This document shows positions 1 through 7,949 of a stretch of 64,000 bases of DNA, piece after piece. The notes under the pieces are model-generated. The model was not told the origin of the DNA. It ran no database searches and was given only the letters and a program-made list of their open reading frames with translations. Position numbers and translations under genes: made by a program. Every line of letters starts with the position of its first letter. Position 1 is the stretch's first letter. The stretch comes from M3007 sp046329435 (GTDB taxonomy: Bacteria > Bacteroidota > Bacteroidia > Chitinophagales > Saprospiraceae), in the NCBI GenBank assembly GCA_046329435.1, contig JAXLUR010000008.1, forward strand, positions 186,001 through 250,000, written 5' to 3'.

Positions 1-1142
1 ACGGCCAGGTACACATCGGTTTGTTCGTCGTCGTAGGCGCGTCGGTCATAAAACATGATGTAGAGGAAGCCGGTGGTTTGGTCGATGGCGAGCCAGCTTA
101 AAAACTGGTGTTTGCCTTTGGGGTCGTTGTTTACCCGTTTGGGTTTGCTCCAGGTTTTGCCGCCGTCGGTACTTTTAGAGACCCAGATGTCGGTATCTTT
201 TTCTCCGCGGCGCTGATCGGACCAGTTGACGTACAGGGTGCCCCGGTTGGGGCCGTTCGAAAGGTCGCAGACGAGGATCGGCATGCCATTGCAGCGCGTG
301 ATGCCGGGAATTTCAAAGGTCCAGCCGCCCGGCTGATCGGCAATGACGATGTCATTATCGAGCCAGGTTTTGCCGCCATCGAGCGATTTGTCAAACCAGA
401 TTCGGTTGTTCCAGGACCAGGCGACGTAGATCTCTCCGTTGGGGCCAATAGCGGGAACCGCGCCTTCGGTCGTATTGTCGTCGTCTTCGCAATCGCCGTC
501 GAACTGGTTGATTTTCACGGGTTCCGACCAGTTTTCACCGCCGTCGGTGCTTTTGGAAAAAAGGATTCGGCTGTGGTCTTTTTCCAGATCGTGGCTGCCG
601 TACACATCAAATTCGGTCCAGGTACAAAACACCGCGTTGGTTTTCGGATCGGTCACGAGCCAGTGTTTGTCCTGGTCTTTCGGGTGCCGGTCGCCGCAAA
701 AAGAGCCGTCGGAGTAGGTTTTGCCGCCGTCGGTACTTTTTTGAATGACGATACGGTCGAGCAGTTTTTCACTGCCCCATTGTTTACCCTCCGGGTCGCT
801 GAGGTGCCCGTAGTAAAAATTGCCCAGGTTGTCGGCGACCAGAACAGGATCGCCAAACACGCCGTGCGAGGATTTCAGTTTGCCGCTTTGCCAGCTGCGG
901 CCGCCATCGTCGGACCAGTAATAGCGGTCGAGAATCGCGCCTGCCGCAACATTGTTGATGTTTGCCGGATTGATGCAAATCGTGGGCTCACAGGGGCCGT
1001 AGGCGCTGTTTTTTTCGCCTTTGGCAATGAGAACATTGGTAAAAACAGGGGGGGCGGCAGGTTTTCCTTTTTGCCCGAAAGCAATGAAGGGCATCATAAA
1101 CGCCAGCCAGATCAGGGGCATGGGGTGGTGAGAACGGAGCAT
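1..1142 (-). CDS. Secreted BNR/sialidase-fold repeat protein, 3' end cut by window edge
   Basis: The minus strand is open from position 1142 to the left edge and no stop is reached, so the C-terminus lies outside. Translation gives an N-terminal signal peptide (MPLIWLAFMMPFIAFGQ) followed by several Asp-box/BNR motifs of the form S-T-D-G-G-K-T-W (STDGGKTYS, STDGGENWS, SLDGGKTW, STDGGKTWS), which are the blade signatures of sialidase-type beta-propellers. The text between blades (for example VNWSDQRRGEKDTDIWVS) matches secreted exo-alpha-sialidase-like proteins of Bacteroidota. The fold is well supported; sialidase activity is not, because BNR repeats also occur in non-enzymatic propellers. 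Three in-frame ATGs are possible (1172, 1142, 1121). 1142 was chosen because it sits shortly before the hydrophobic signal. The gene is divergent from the methyltransferase gene to its right, with 137 bp between them. Confidence 0.8.
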   Translation of the reverse strand, partial: MLRSHHPMPLIWLAFMMPFIAFGQKGKPAAPPVFTNVLIAKGEKNSAYGPCEPTICINPANINNVAAGAILDRYYWSDDGGRSWQSGKLKSSHGVFGDPVLVADNLGNFYYGHLSDPEGKQWGSEKLLDRIVIQKSTDGGKTYSDGSFCGDRHPKDQDKHWLVTDPKTNAVFCTWTEFDVYGSHDLEKDHSRILFSKSTDGGENWSEPVKINQFDGDCEDDDNTTEGAVPAIGPNGEIYVAWSWNNRIWFDKSLDGGKTWLDNDIVIADQPGGWTFEIPGITRCNGMPILVCDLSNGPNRGTLYVNWSDQRRGEKDTDIWVSKSTDGGKTWSKPKRVNNDPKGKHQFLSWLAIDQTTGFLYIMFYDRRAYDDEQTDVYLA

Positions 1143-1279
1143 AAACAAGAGGGTGGGTGAATAGTTGAACATCGGGTAGTGTATGAAATATCGGGTCACA
1201 GGCCTTAAAATTCCCTGAAAGCCCGATTTTGCGCCCGAATTTTCGATAAAATTTTCCAAATCCACCGTCGAGACAGCCG

Positions 1280-2467
1280 ATGCCAGTCAAAGTCGTTTTA
1301 AAACCCGGCAAGGAAGTGCCGGTTCGCCGTTTTCATCCCTGGGTTTTTTCGGGCGCCATCGCCCGCCTCGAAGGCGAACCTGCCGACGGCGATATCGCCG
1401 AAGTGTACGACCGTGGCGGGCAATTGCTCGGGGTCGGCCACTTTCACCACGGCAGCATTGCCGTGCGGCTGCTCCACTTCGGGGCCGCCGACCTGAATAA
1501 CCCGGCTTTCTGGAGCGCCCGACTACAGACCGCGCTCGATGTCAGGCGCGCGGTGGGCCTGGTCGGCGTGCCGCATACCGACTGTTTCCGGCTGGTGCAC
1601 GGCGAAGGCGACGGGCTGCCGGGCCTGATCGTCGATGTGTACGGCAATACCGCCGTCGTACAATGCCACAGCATTGGCATGCATCGGCAAAAGAACCTGA
1701 TTGCCAATGCATTGCAACAAATATTTGCCGACCGCGACTTGGCTGTTTACGATAAAAGCAGTGAATCGTTGCCGCCCAAATATGCCCGCGAAGTACAGAA
1801 CGGCTACCTGCTGGGCGACGTCGGCGCTTCTTCGATCGTACGGGAGAATGACGCACTTTTCCGCATCGACTGGGCGCTCGGGCAGAAAACCGGTTTTTTC
1901 CTCGACCAGCGCGACAACCGGCAACTGCTGGCGCGTTTCGCACCTGGGAAAACTCTCCTCAACGCATTTTGTTATACAGGCGGGTTCTCCGTGTATGCCT
2001 TGCGCGCCGGCGCCCGTTTGGTGCATTCGGTCGATATTTCTGCAAAAGCCATGGACCTTACTGCGGAAAATGTCGCCCTCAATGCACCCCACAGCGGCGA
2101 GCATCAGGGCTTTACCGAGGATGTTTTGCGTTTTTTGAAAAATGAGGAGCGCAGCTACGAGGTGGTTGTGATCGACCCGCCTGCTTTTGCCAAAAGCCTC
2201 GACAAACGGCACAATGCCGTGCAGGGCTACAAACGGCTCAACGAAGCGGCCATGCGCCGGGTGGCGCCGGGAGGCATCCTGTTCACTTTTTCCTGCTCCC
2301 AGGTGGTCGATCGCGAATTGTTTTACCACACCGTGGTGGCTGCTGCCCTGGAAGTCGGCCGACCCGCCCGCGTATTGCACCATCTGACGCAGGGCGCCGA
2401 TCATCCGGTGAGCCTGTTTCACCCTGAAGGCGCTTACCTGAAAGGCCTGGTCGTGCACCTGGAGTAA
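1280..2467 (+). CDS. rlmI: Class I SAM-dependent rRNA methyltransferase, RlmI/RlmK-like
   Basis: This 395-aa protein has the layout of the RlmI (23S rRNA m5C1962) family. An N-terminal PUA-like RNA-binding domain spans residues 1-75 (RRFHPWVFSGAI is characteristic). A central linking domain follows, then a C-terminal Rossmann methyltransferase domain from about residue 190. Visible motifs are the SAM-binding loop NAFCYTGGFSVYA, the acidic VHSVDIS strand, the DPPAFAKS catalytic motif at about residue 299, and FSCSQ with Cys339. Length agrees with the family (about 395 aa). It probably methylates a cytosine of 23S rRNA in the cytoplasm. The exact target nucleotide is inferred by family only. 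The lipoprotein gene downstream starts 41 bp after its stop and may be co-transcribed. Confidence 0.88.
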   Translation: MPVKVVLKPGKEVPVRRFHPWVFSGAIARLEGEPADGDIAEVYDRGGQLLGVGHFHHGSIAVRLLHFGAADLNNPAFWSARLQTALDVRRAVGLVGVPHTDCFRLVHGEGDGLPGLIVDVYGNTAVVQCHSIGMHRQKNLIANALQQIFADRDLAVYDKSSESLPPKYAREVQNGYLLGDVGASSIVRENDALFRIDWALGQKTGFFLDQRDNRQLLARFAPGKTLLNAFCYTGGFSVYALRAGARLVHSVDISAKAMDLTAENVALNAPHSGEHQGFTEDVLRFLKNEERSYEVVVIDPPAFAKSLDKRHNAVQGYKRLNEAAMRRVAPGGILFTFSCSQVVDRELFYHTVVAAALEVGRPARVLHHLTQGADHPVSLFHPEGAYLKGLVVHLE

Positions 2468-2508
2468 CCCGAGGCGTGCCTTTTTCACATTTTATACACC
2501 CTGTTTTT

Positions 2509-3348
2509 ATGCGACAACTACTCCTTCTTGCTGTCCTGACCGGTTTTTTGTCCTGCCGGCAAAGCAACAACTCTACCATGCCCATGTGCCATGATCCGAA
2601 CATGGCAACGGCACAGTTTGCTTCTTTTGCCTCCGATGCCGCATTTCGCAACGCCCACCCGGCGCCTTTGCCTACCGAAGTAACCCATGCCGGCACGATG
2701 GTGGAATTTCCCGTGGAAGGCGGCCCCAACGGCCATGCATTTTTGATGAAAAGCCACAACCCCACCAACAAATACCTGCTTCTTTTTCACGAATGGTGGG
2801 GGCTGAACGACTACGCTAAAAACGAGACCGCCATGTGGTGCCATGAACTGGGCATCAACGTCATGGCCATCGATTTGTACGATGGCAAGGTTGCCACTAC
2901 CCCCGACAGCGCAGGAGCCTATATGCAGGCCAATGACCCTGCGCGCTCGATCGCCATCATCAAAGGCGCTGCCAAATACGCCGGCGACGCAGCCGATTTC
3001 CGCACGCTGGGCTGGTGTTTTGGCGGCGGCTGGTCACTGCAGGCCGCGCTGGCCCTTGGCGACCGGGTGAAAGGTTGTGTCATGTACTACGGCATGCCTG
3101 AAAAGGATGTCGCCAAATTGCGCACGCTCTCGACCGACGTGCTGTTTATCCACGCCACACAGGACCAGTGGATCACGGATGCCGTGGTGAGCGAATTCGA
3201 GCAAAACATGAAGGCGGCCGGGAAAACGCTTACCGTCCACCGTTACGACGCCAACCACGCCTTTGCCAATCCCAGCGGTCCGCGCTATAACGAAGCCGAG
3301 GCAAAAGCTTCCAGGGCAGTGGTAAAAGCTTATTTGCAGGGCAAATAA
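2509..3348 (+). CDS. Dienelactone hydrolase family lipoprotein
   Basis: This alpha/beta hydrolase of the dienelactone hydrolase type is 279 aa long from the ATG at 2509. That ATG begins a lipoprotein signal with a lipobox (LLLAVLTGFLSC), so the upstream GTG at 2476, which adds 11 residues, is unlikely. The catalytic triad is visible with family spacing: nucleophile Cys170 in GWCFGGGWS, Asp219 in ATQDQW and His250 in DANHAF. A Cys nucleophile is the hallmark of the family. The substrate is unknown; annotated homologues hydrolyse lactones or esters. The protein is expected to be lipid-anchored in the envelope, on the periplasmic side or at the surface. It lies 41 bp after the methyltransferase gene. 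Confidence 0.85.
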   Translation: MRQLLLLAVLTGFLSCRQSNNSTMPMCHDPNMATAQFASFASDAAFRNAHPAPLPTEVTHAGTMVEFPVEGGPNGHAFLMKSHNPTNKYLLLFHEWWGLNDYAKNETAMWCHELGINVMAIDLYDGKVATTPDSAGAYMQANDPARSIAIIKGAAKYAGDAADFRTLGWCFGGGWSLQAALALGDRVKGCVMYYGMPEKDVAKLRTLSTDVLFIHATQDQWITDAVVSEFEQNMKAAGKTLTVHRYDANHAFANPSGPRYNEAEAKASRAVVKAYLQGK

Positions 3349-3486
3349 CTGCGGAAAACCATCTTCCGAACGGGTTTTGGATTGAAATGACCGAGCCGGC
3401 AGGGCTGAAAAAATGTCCTTGCCGGAACCGGAAAACCCGGTAAAACTTATATATTTCAGTCCAAAACCCTCCATCCAACTTCGACT

Positions 3487-4773
3487 ATGGCTACTCACGA
3501 ACCCGATGCGCCGACCGATGAAAGCGGCGGTTCATTTTTTGGCAAACAAATCCTGCTTCTGGCGCTGGCGCTGGTTGCCTGCACCCTGGTGTACAAAGCT
3601 TTTTTTGCCGACGGCGGGCTTTCCGGCCTTTTTGGCGACAAATCCAAAGAAATGCAACTGACCTATGTGCCGTCGGATTTTCAACCCAATCTGGATGAAG
3701 AATCCACCTTGCGCATCCTCTCCGACCCGGCTAAAAATCGCAAGGAATTTGACGCCCTGGTGTACAATTTCAACCTCTCCCTGCTCTACCATGTCGCCAA
3801 CCGGATGGGGCTGCCCGACAGCCTGAAACGGCAACTTGAGCCCATGTACCAACAGCAGCACGACTACCTTAAAACCATGTATTTCAACGATTTCGTTGCG
3901 TTAAAAGATACGACGGCGGCTATGTACGAGACCTTTTACAGCGACAATGCCAACCAGGCTGTCGAGGTGTTCAACGAAGTGGCGGGCAAATACACCTGCT
4001 TTTTTGTCACCCAGATCATGGCCACCTTGCTGAAGGTCAACAACGGTCGGTTTGTCGGCAAGGGGAAAAACGTCGGCACGCCCTGCGATATCGCCATCAA
4101 CGAAGCGCTGCGCCCTATGGTTGATCGCCTCCAGAAAAAGGCGGCTATCTATGATTTTTCTGCGTCGCGCGGGTTGCTGAAAGAAAAGGTGCGGCAGGGC
4201 ATAGCCGAACTGGGCACCTACGAACTGCGCAGCAAACTGGCCATCGATAAAACATTGCAGTACAAGATTTTCGGGTTTTCGGTATCGCAAACCGATATCC
4301 AGATCGAGGCGATCAGCGTGGTCAAGGCCGGTTTCAAACTCGATCAGTTTTTCGACGTGACATTCAGCCCCAGCAAGGGCATCGTGTACGTAAAACTGCC
4401 GCAACCGACCATCCTTTCCCACGAGGTTTATCCGAGGGTCGACAAACTTGATGTCGGGTTTCTGTCCGGAATCAGCGGTGAGGAAATGAACGAAAACTTC
4501 AACGCGTTGCGCCGTCAATTTCGCGACGACGCGATCAACAACGAGCACGTGCTCGAACACGCCAAAGCGCGCGCCGACACAGTCATGCAGCTGATGCTGG
4601 GCCCGGTTGTCAAATCGATGGGGCGCAATTACAAACTTGAAGTCCGTTTTGAGGGTGCTTCCGCCCCCGATGCGATGGACGCCCAGCGGCAGGGCACTGC
4701 CCCGATCGACAAGCCCGGTCAAATCAAAACCCAGCCGGCCAACACCAACGGCCAGCGCCGTCTTCCGCAATGA
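3487..4773 (+). CDS. DUF4230 domain-containing membrane-anchored protein
   Basis: The 428-aa protein has one transmembrane helix at about residues 22-41 (ILLLALALVACTLVYKAFF) and a large soluble part. The segment around residues 235-330, with alternating hydrophobics and the stretch GIVYVKLPQPTILSHEV, resembles DUF4230. Its function is not established. The middle (residues 60-190) is helical, contains two Cys (KYTCFF and GTPCDI), and resembles nothing I recognise. The C-terminal 40 residues are rich in Gln, Pro and Asn and look disordered. The start ATG at 3487 is the first in frame. The gene converges on the protease gene, with 9 bp between the stop codons. Confidence 0.65.
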   Translation: MATHEPDAPTDESGGSFFGKQILLLALALVACTLVYKAFFADGGLSGLFGDKSKEMQLTYVPSDFQPNLDEESTLRILSDPAKNRKEFDALVYNFNLSLLYHVANRMGLPDSLKRQLEPMYQQQHDYLKTMYFNDFVALKDTTAAMYETFYSDNANQAVEVFNEVAGKYTCFFVTQIMATLLKVNNGRFVGKGKNVGTPCDIAINEALRPMVDRLQKKAAIYDFSASRGLLKEKVRQGIAELGTYELRSKLAIDKTLQYKIFGFSVSQTDIQIEAISVVKAGFKLDQFFDVTFSPSKGIVYVKLPQPTILSHEVYPRVDKLDVGFLSGISGEEMNENFNALRRQFRDDAINNEHVLEHAKARADTVMQLMLGPVVKSMGRNYKLEVRFEGASAPDAMDAQRQGTAPIDKPGQIKTQPANTNGQRRLPQ

Positions 4774-4782
4774 GCGTTCTGC

Positions 4783-6423
4783 TCAATGATTGCCGGCAAC
4801 AGGCTCGCCGCTGCGCATGAGTTGCAGCGCCTTTTCAACGGCCGGATCGTCGTCGTTGAGCACGGAATACATGCCCTGGTCCTGAAACAGGATTTTGGCC
4901 AGCCGCGCTTTTAACTGGTGCCTCAATTCCTCACGGCAGGCCTTTATTTGCGCTTCGTCGGGCTTCGCGCCGTGCGCTTCCGCATAGGCCAGCAGCTGGT
5001 CGAGCAGCGAATCGGGCAGCCGATACTGATGTACAAAGGTGTTCAGGTCGGCAGGCATACTGTGCCGGTCGGCAGTTTCCATCCAGCGCGCAGCAAACTG
5101 CGGAATTTCCTGCCGAACGGCAAAAAAGTAGTCGTTGGCAAAGCTGGTATCGAGGGGGATAAAAACATCGGGCGTAATGCCGCCACCGCCGAAGACTACC
5201 CGTCCAAGACCCGTGTAATATTTTGTCGTGTCCTGCTGAACGATTTTATGAGCGTCCGAGAGTTCGCCATTGGCCAGGCGGCGCTCGGTTTCTCCGTCGT
5301 AGTCTTCGCCGTTTTTGTAATCTCGCTGGATGCAGCGACCACTGGGGGTAAAATAACGGGCAACCGTAAGGCGCAGTGCGCCGCCATCTTCCAGCGGGTA
5401 TTGTTCCTGCACCAGGCCTTTCCCGAATGATCTGCGGCCCACAATCCAGGCGCGGTCATGATCCTGCATCGCGCCGGCCACGATTTCGCTGGCAGAGGCC
5501 GAGCCTTCGTCGATCAATACGGCAATGTTTTGAATATTGAAGCGGGCCCGTCCGGTGCTTTTGTATTCTCGGCGCCCTTCGATGCGCCCTTCGGTGTAAA
5601 CGAGCAATTTTTCTGCAGGGAAAAACTGACTCAGCAGATCACTGGCCTCGTTGAGGTACCCGCCCGGGTTACCGCGAAGATCGAGTACCAGATTTTTCAT
5701 GCCCTGCTCCTCATACATTGGCCGGACGGCCTCCATGAATTCCTGATAGGTGCGGGCGCTAAACCGGTTGATTTTGACGTAGGCAGTCTGGTTGTCGAGC
5801 ATGTAGGCAACCTCGACGCTTTTCATGGGAATAACGTCCCGAATGATGTTGAGATACCGGACCTGGGCATCCGGTCCGCGGCGGATGCCGAGGCGAACCG
5901 TGGAGCCTTTCGGTCCGCGCAAGAGTTTGAAAATGCGTCCGTTATCAATTTTTACTCCCGCAACGATCGTGTCGTCAATCGAAATGATTTTGTCCCCCGC
6001 CAGGATGCCCGCCGCTTCGGAAGGCCCGCCGGTCAGCGGAGTGACGACCTGCAGCGTGTCGTCGACGAGCAGGAACTCGATGCCGACGCCTTCGAAATTG
6101 CCGCTCATGTCTTCTTCCACAGCCTGAAGTTCTTCCGGCGTGATGTACACCGAGTGCGGGTCGAGTTGTTCGAGCAGGTGATTAATCGCGCCGTTTTTCA
6201 GGTCGGCCACATTGACCGAATCGACATAACGCGCCTCGATGTACCGCAGGATTTCATCCAGCGTGCCGGCTATCGGGCCGGCCTGGCTGCGGCCGGAAAG
6301 CAGCCGGAAGTTGTTGTCGAAGTGCGGCAATTGTTGCCCGATAAACATTCCGGCGGCAAGCACCGTCGCAAGCAACAAGGGGAGGCGTATTTGAAATCTG
6401 GAGGAAGGTGTCTGATCCATCAT
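4783..6423 (-). CDS. C-terminal processing serine protease, S41A (CtpA/Prc type)
   Basis: This 546-aa S41 peptidase has an N-terminal membrane or signal segment (residues 12-28), a PDZ domain at about residues 95-175 (GDKIISIDD) and the S41 catalytic domain at about 195-365. The catalytic dyad is Ser310 (in GSASASE) and Lys335 (in SFGKGLVQ). The 25-residue spacing is the same as in E. coli Prc. Such proteases act in the periplasm, trimming or degrading proteins from their C-termini. The last 170 residues form a helical extension common in Bacteroidota S41 proteins. The start could be either of two adjacent ATGs (6423 or 6420). The gene is divergent from the AsnC-type regulator gene across 135 bp. 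Confidence 0.92.
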   Translation of the reverse strand: MMDQTPSSRFQIRLPLLLATVLAAGMFIGQQLPHFDNNFRLLSGRSQAGPIAGTLDEILRYIEARYVDSVNVADLKNGAINHLLEQLDPHSVYITPEELQAVEEDMSGNFEGVGIEFLLVDDTLQVVTPLTGGPSEAAGILAGDKIISIDDTIVAGVKIDNGRIFKLLRGPKGSTVRLGIRRGPDAQVRYLNIIRDVIPMKSVEVAYMLDNQTAYVKINRFSARTYQEFMEAVRPMYEEQGMKNLVLDLRGNPGGYLNEASDLLSQFFPAEKLLVYTEGRIEGRREYKSTGRARFNIQNIAVLIDEGSASASEIVAGAMQDHDRAWIVGRRSFGKGLVQEQYPLEDGGALRLTVARYFTPSGRCIQRDYKNGEDYDGETERRLANGELSDAHKIVQQDTTKYYTGLGRVVFGGGGITPDVFIPLDTSFANDYFFAVRQEIPQFAARWMETADRHSMPADLNTFVHQYRLPDSLLDQLLAYAEAHGAKPDEAQIKACREELRHQLKARLAKILFQDQGMYSVLNDDDPAVEKALQLMRSGEPVAGNH

Positions 6424-6558
6424 GCGTCAAGAACAAATCTTGGGGGGCGTGGTTTATTCTGTTGATTTATTTAAAATTCGGAAACAATATTTGCGTTCCG
6501 TTTAAAATTTATTAATCACTTTGCCGTTTTACCGCCTACAAATGAAAACATTCATCTT

Positions 6559-7059
6559 ATGACGATGTCCAATCAAATCACACCCGCTCTGGAGCAACCT
6601 GAGTTGGATGAACTCGACAAGAAAATACTGGCCAAACTCGTTGAAGACGGCAAATTGCCTTACACCGAGATTGCCAAAGAACTGTTCGTTTCCAGCGGCA
6701 CCATCCACGTCAGGATGAAAAAACTGGAACAGGCAGGCGTTGTCACCGGTTCGAGTTTGCGACTCGATTACCACAAACTCGGTTATGATATCACGGCTTT
6801 CCTGGGTATTTATCTCGACAAAAGTTCGCTTTACGATGAAGTATCGGAGCAGCTCAAGCAAATTCCGGAAATCGTGGAGGCCAATTACACGACCGGTCTT
6901 TACAGCGTTTTTGTCAAAATTGTCTGCAAAGATACGAACCACCTCCGCCTCGTTTTGCATGATAAAATCCAGAAGATTTCAGGCATTCAGCGCACCGAGA
7001 CTTTCATTTCGCTCGAACAGAGTATCAACCGCCCTGTCAACTTCCTCGAATCCGATTAA
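6559..7059 (+). CDS. Lrp/AsnC family transcriptional regulator
   Basis: The 166-aa protein has an N-terminal winged helix-turn-helix (residues 14-65; LDELDKKILAKLVEDGK, then YTEIAKEL and SGTIHVRMKKLEQAGVV). A C-terminal RAM/AsnC ligand-binding domain follows (residues 75-150; AFLGIYLDKSS, VEANYTTGLYSVFVK). Length and order match the family, whose members form octameric rings and often respond to amino acids. Ligand and targets cannot be read from the sequence. Its 3' end overlaps the next gene, so the two are probably co-transcribed. The divergent protease gene shares its upstream region and could be a target, which is inference only. Confidence 0.92.
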   Translation: MTMSNQITPALEQPELDELDKKILAKLVEDGKLPYTEIAKELFVSSGTIHVRMKKLEQAGVVTGSSLRLDYHKLGYDITAFLGIYLDKSSLYDEVSEQLKQIPEIVEANYTTGLYSVFVKIVCKDTNHLRLVLHDKIQKISGIQRTETFISLEQSINRPVNFLESD

Positions 7060-7888
7060 ACGCGGCTTTTCAGGCGGTTTTCTCATTGTCCTGATCTGCA
7101 CTTTGGGCAGCGCCACTGTCCTGCAGGCACAGGAATTACACCCCTACAAAGGTTTGCGGCTCAATCTTTGCCATTTTCAAGTCTTGAAAGCTGGTAAAAA
7201 CGACCTTGTCGTGCGTTGCGATGTCGTCAATACAGGGCGTTATGCCTTGCTCGTCGACAAGCGCAACCCTGCCCCGGCCGCTCTGATTGTGGAAGCGGAT
7301 ACCCTGAATTTGCCCAATGCCTTGCGGGGCAAATCTGCGGCCCTGACCAGGGCCTTGTTGCAAAAACAAATCAGACTGGCGCCTGGCGAAATACAGATCG
7401 GACTGGTGCTGAAACTCGATCTTTCGGGCCTGCCGGAGGAAGTTGAAACGCCTTCGGGCGTCGCGACCGGGCAGTTGCAAACCGAACCAAACTGTGGCGA
7501 CCTGGTGTTCGATACGGTTTATCTGGCAAGCCGCGACGACAAATTCGGCACACTGCACTACGTCTTGCGCAATGCCGGGAGCGGCACGTTCTCTCTTACG
7601 GGCGCCCGCAGGCATGCTTCCGAGCCGATCGTTTTGAACGTTTATTTCGTACCCGAAACCAGGCTCACAAAGGGCGCCTTGCTGGTGGCGGGCGATGTGA
7701 TAACGCCCGCGCATGCGCAAAACGGGCCTGTTTTACTCCCGGGACAGCGCTACGAGGGCGAAATTGAGTTCAGCCTCGGTGATCGTTCGCCTTTTGCACC
7801 CAACCTGCTACTCGAGGTAAATGCGTTTCAAACCGTTCCCGAGTGTCGTTTTTCCAACAACTTCTGGACCCTGATACTGGGTTTTTGA
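6959..7888 (+). CDS. Secreted hypothetical protein overlapping the AsnC regulator gene
   Basis: No family was recognised. The frame encodes a clear hydrophobic signal segment (GFLIVLICTLGSATVLQAQ) ending near nucleotide 7135, then about 250 residues rich in beta-strand patterns (VVRCDVVNTGRYALLV, LHYVLRNAGSG) that suggest one or two Ig-like domains. Two Cys occur late (EPNCGD and PECRFSN). The start is uncertain. The closest upstream ATG in frame is 6959, inside the AsnC gene, and gives an implausibly long basic n-region. An ATT at 7055 overlaps the AsnC stop codon and would give a normal signal peptide. Coding from about 7055 onward is firm. A strong hairpin follows 8 bp after the stop. Confidence 0.7.
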   Translation: MIKSRRFQAFSAPRLSFRSNRVSTALSTSSNPIKRGFSGGFLIVLICTLGSATVLQAQELHPYKGLRLNLCHFQVLKAGKNDLVVRCDVVNTGRYALLVDKRNPAPAALIVEADTLNLPNALRGKSAALTRALLQKQIRLAPGEIQIGLVLKLDLSGLPEEVETPSGVATGQLQTEPNCGDLVFDTVYLASRDDKFGTLHYVLRNAGSGTFSLTGARRHASEPIVLNVYFVPETRLTKGALLVAGDVITPAHAQNGPVLLPGQRYEGEIEFSLGDRSPFAPNLLLEVNAFQTVPECRFSNNFWTLILGF

Positions 7889-7895
7889 TACAAAA

Positions 7896-7929
7896 ATGCG
7901 GGTCTGGCAGAACACTGCCAGACCCGCAT
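7896..7929 (-). terminator. Intrinsic terminator of the first giant adhesin gene
   Basis: A perfect 15-bp stem (7896-7910 pairs with 7915-7929) closes a 4-base loop. Read on the minus strand it follows the adhesin stop codon at 7950 by about 20 bp and runs into TTTTG. It also lies just after the converging plus-strand gene that ends at 7888, so it may stop transcription from both sides. Confidence 0.8.
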
Positions 7930-7949
7930 GATGATCGCCGGCGAGCGGC

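Noticed and set aside
108..1160. 350-codon plus-strand open frame at the left edge
   Set aside because: The minus strand encodes clear BNR/Asp-box repeats with a signal peptide over the same span, so the plus frame is a shadow.
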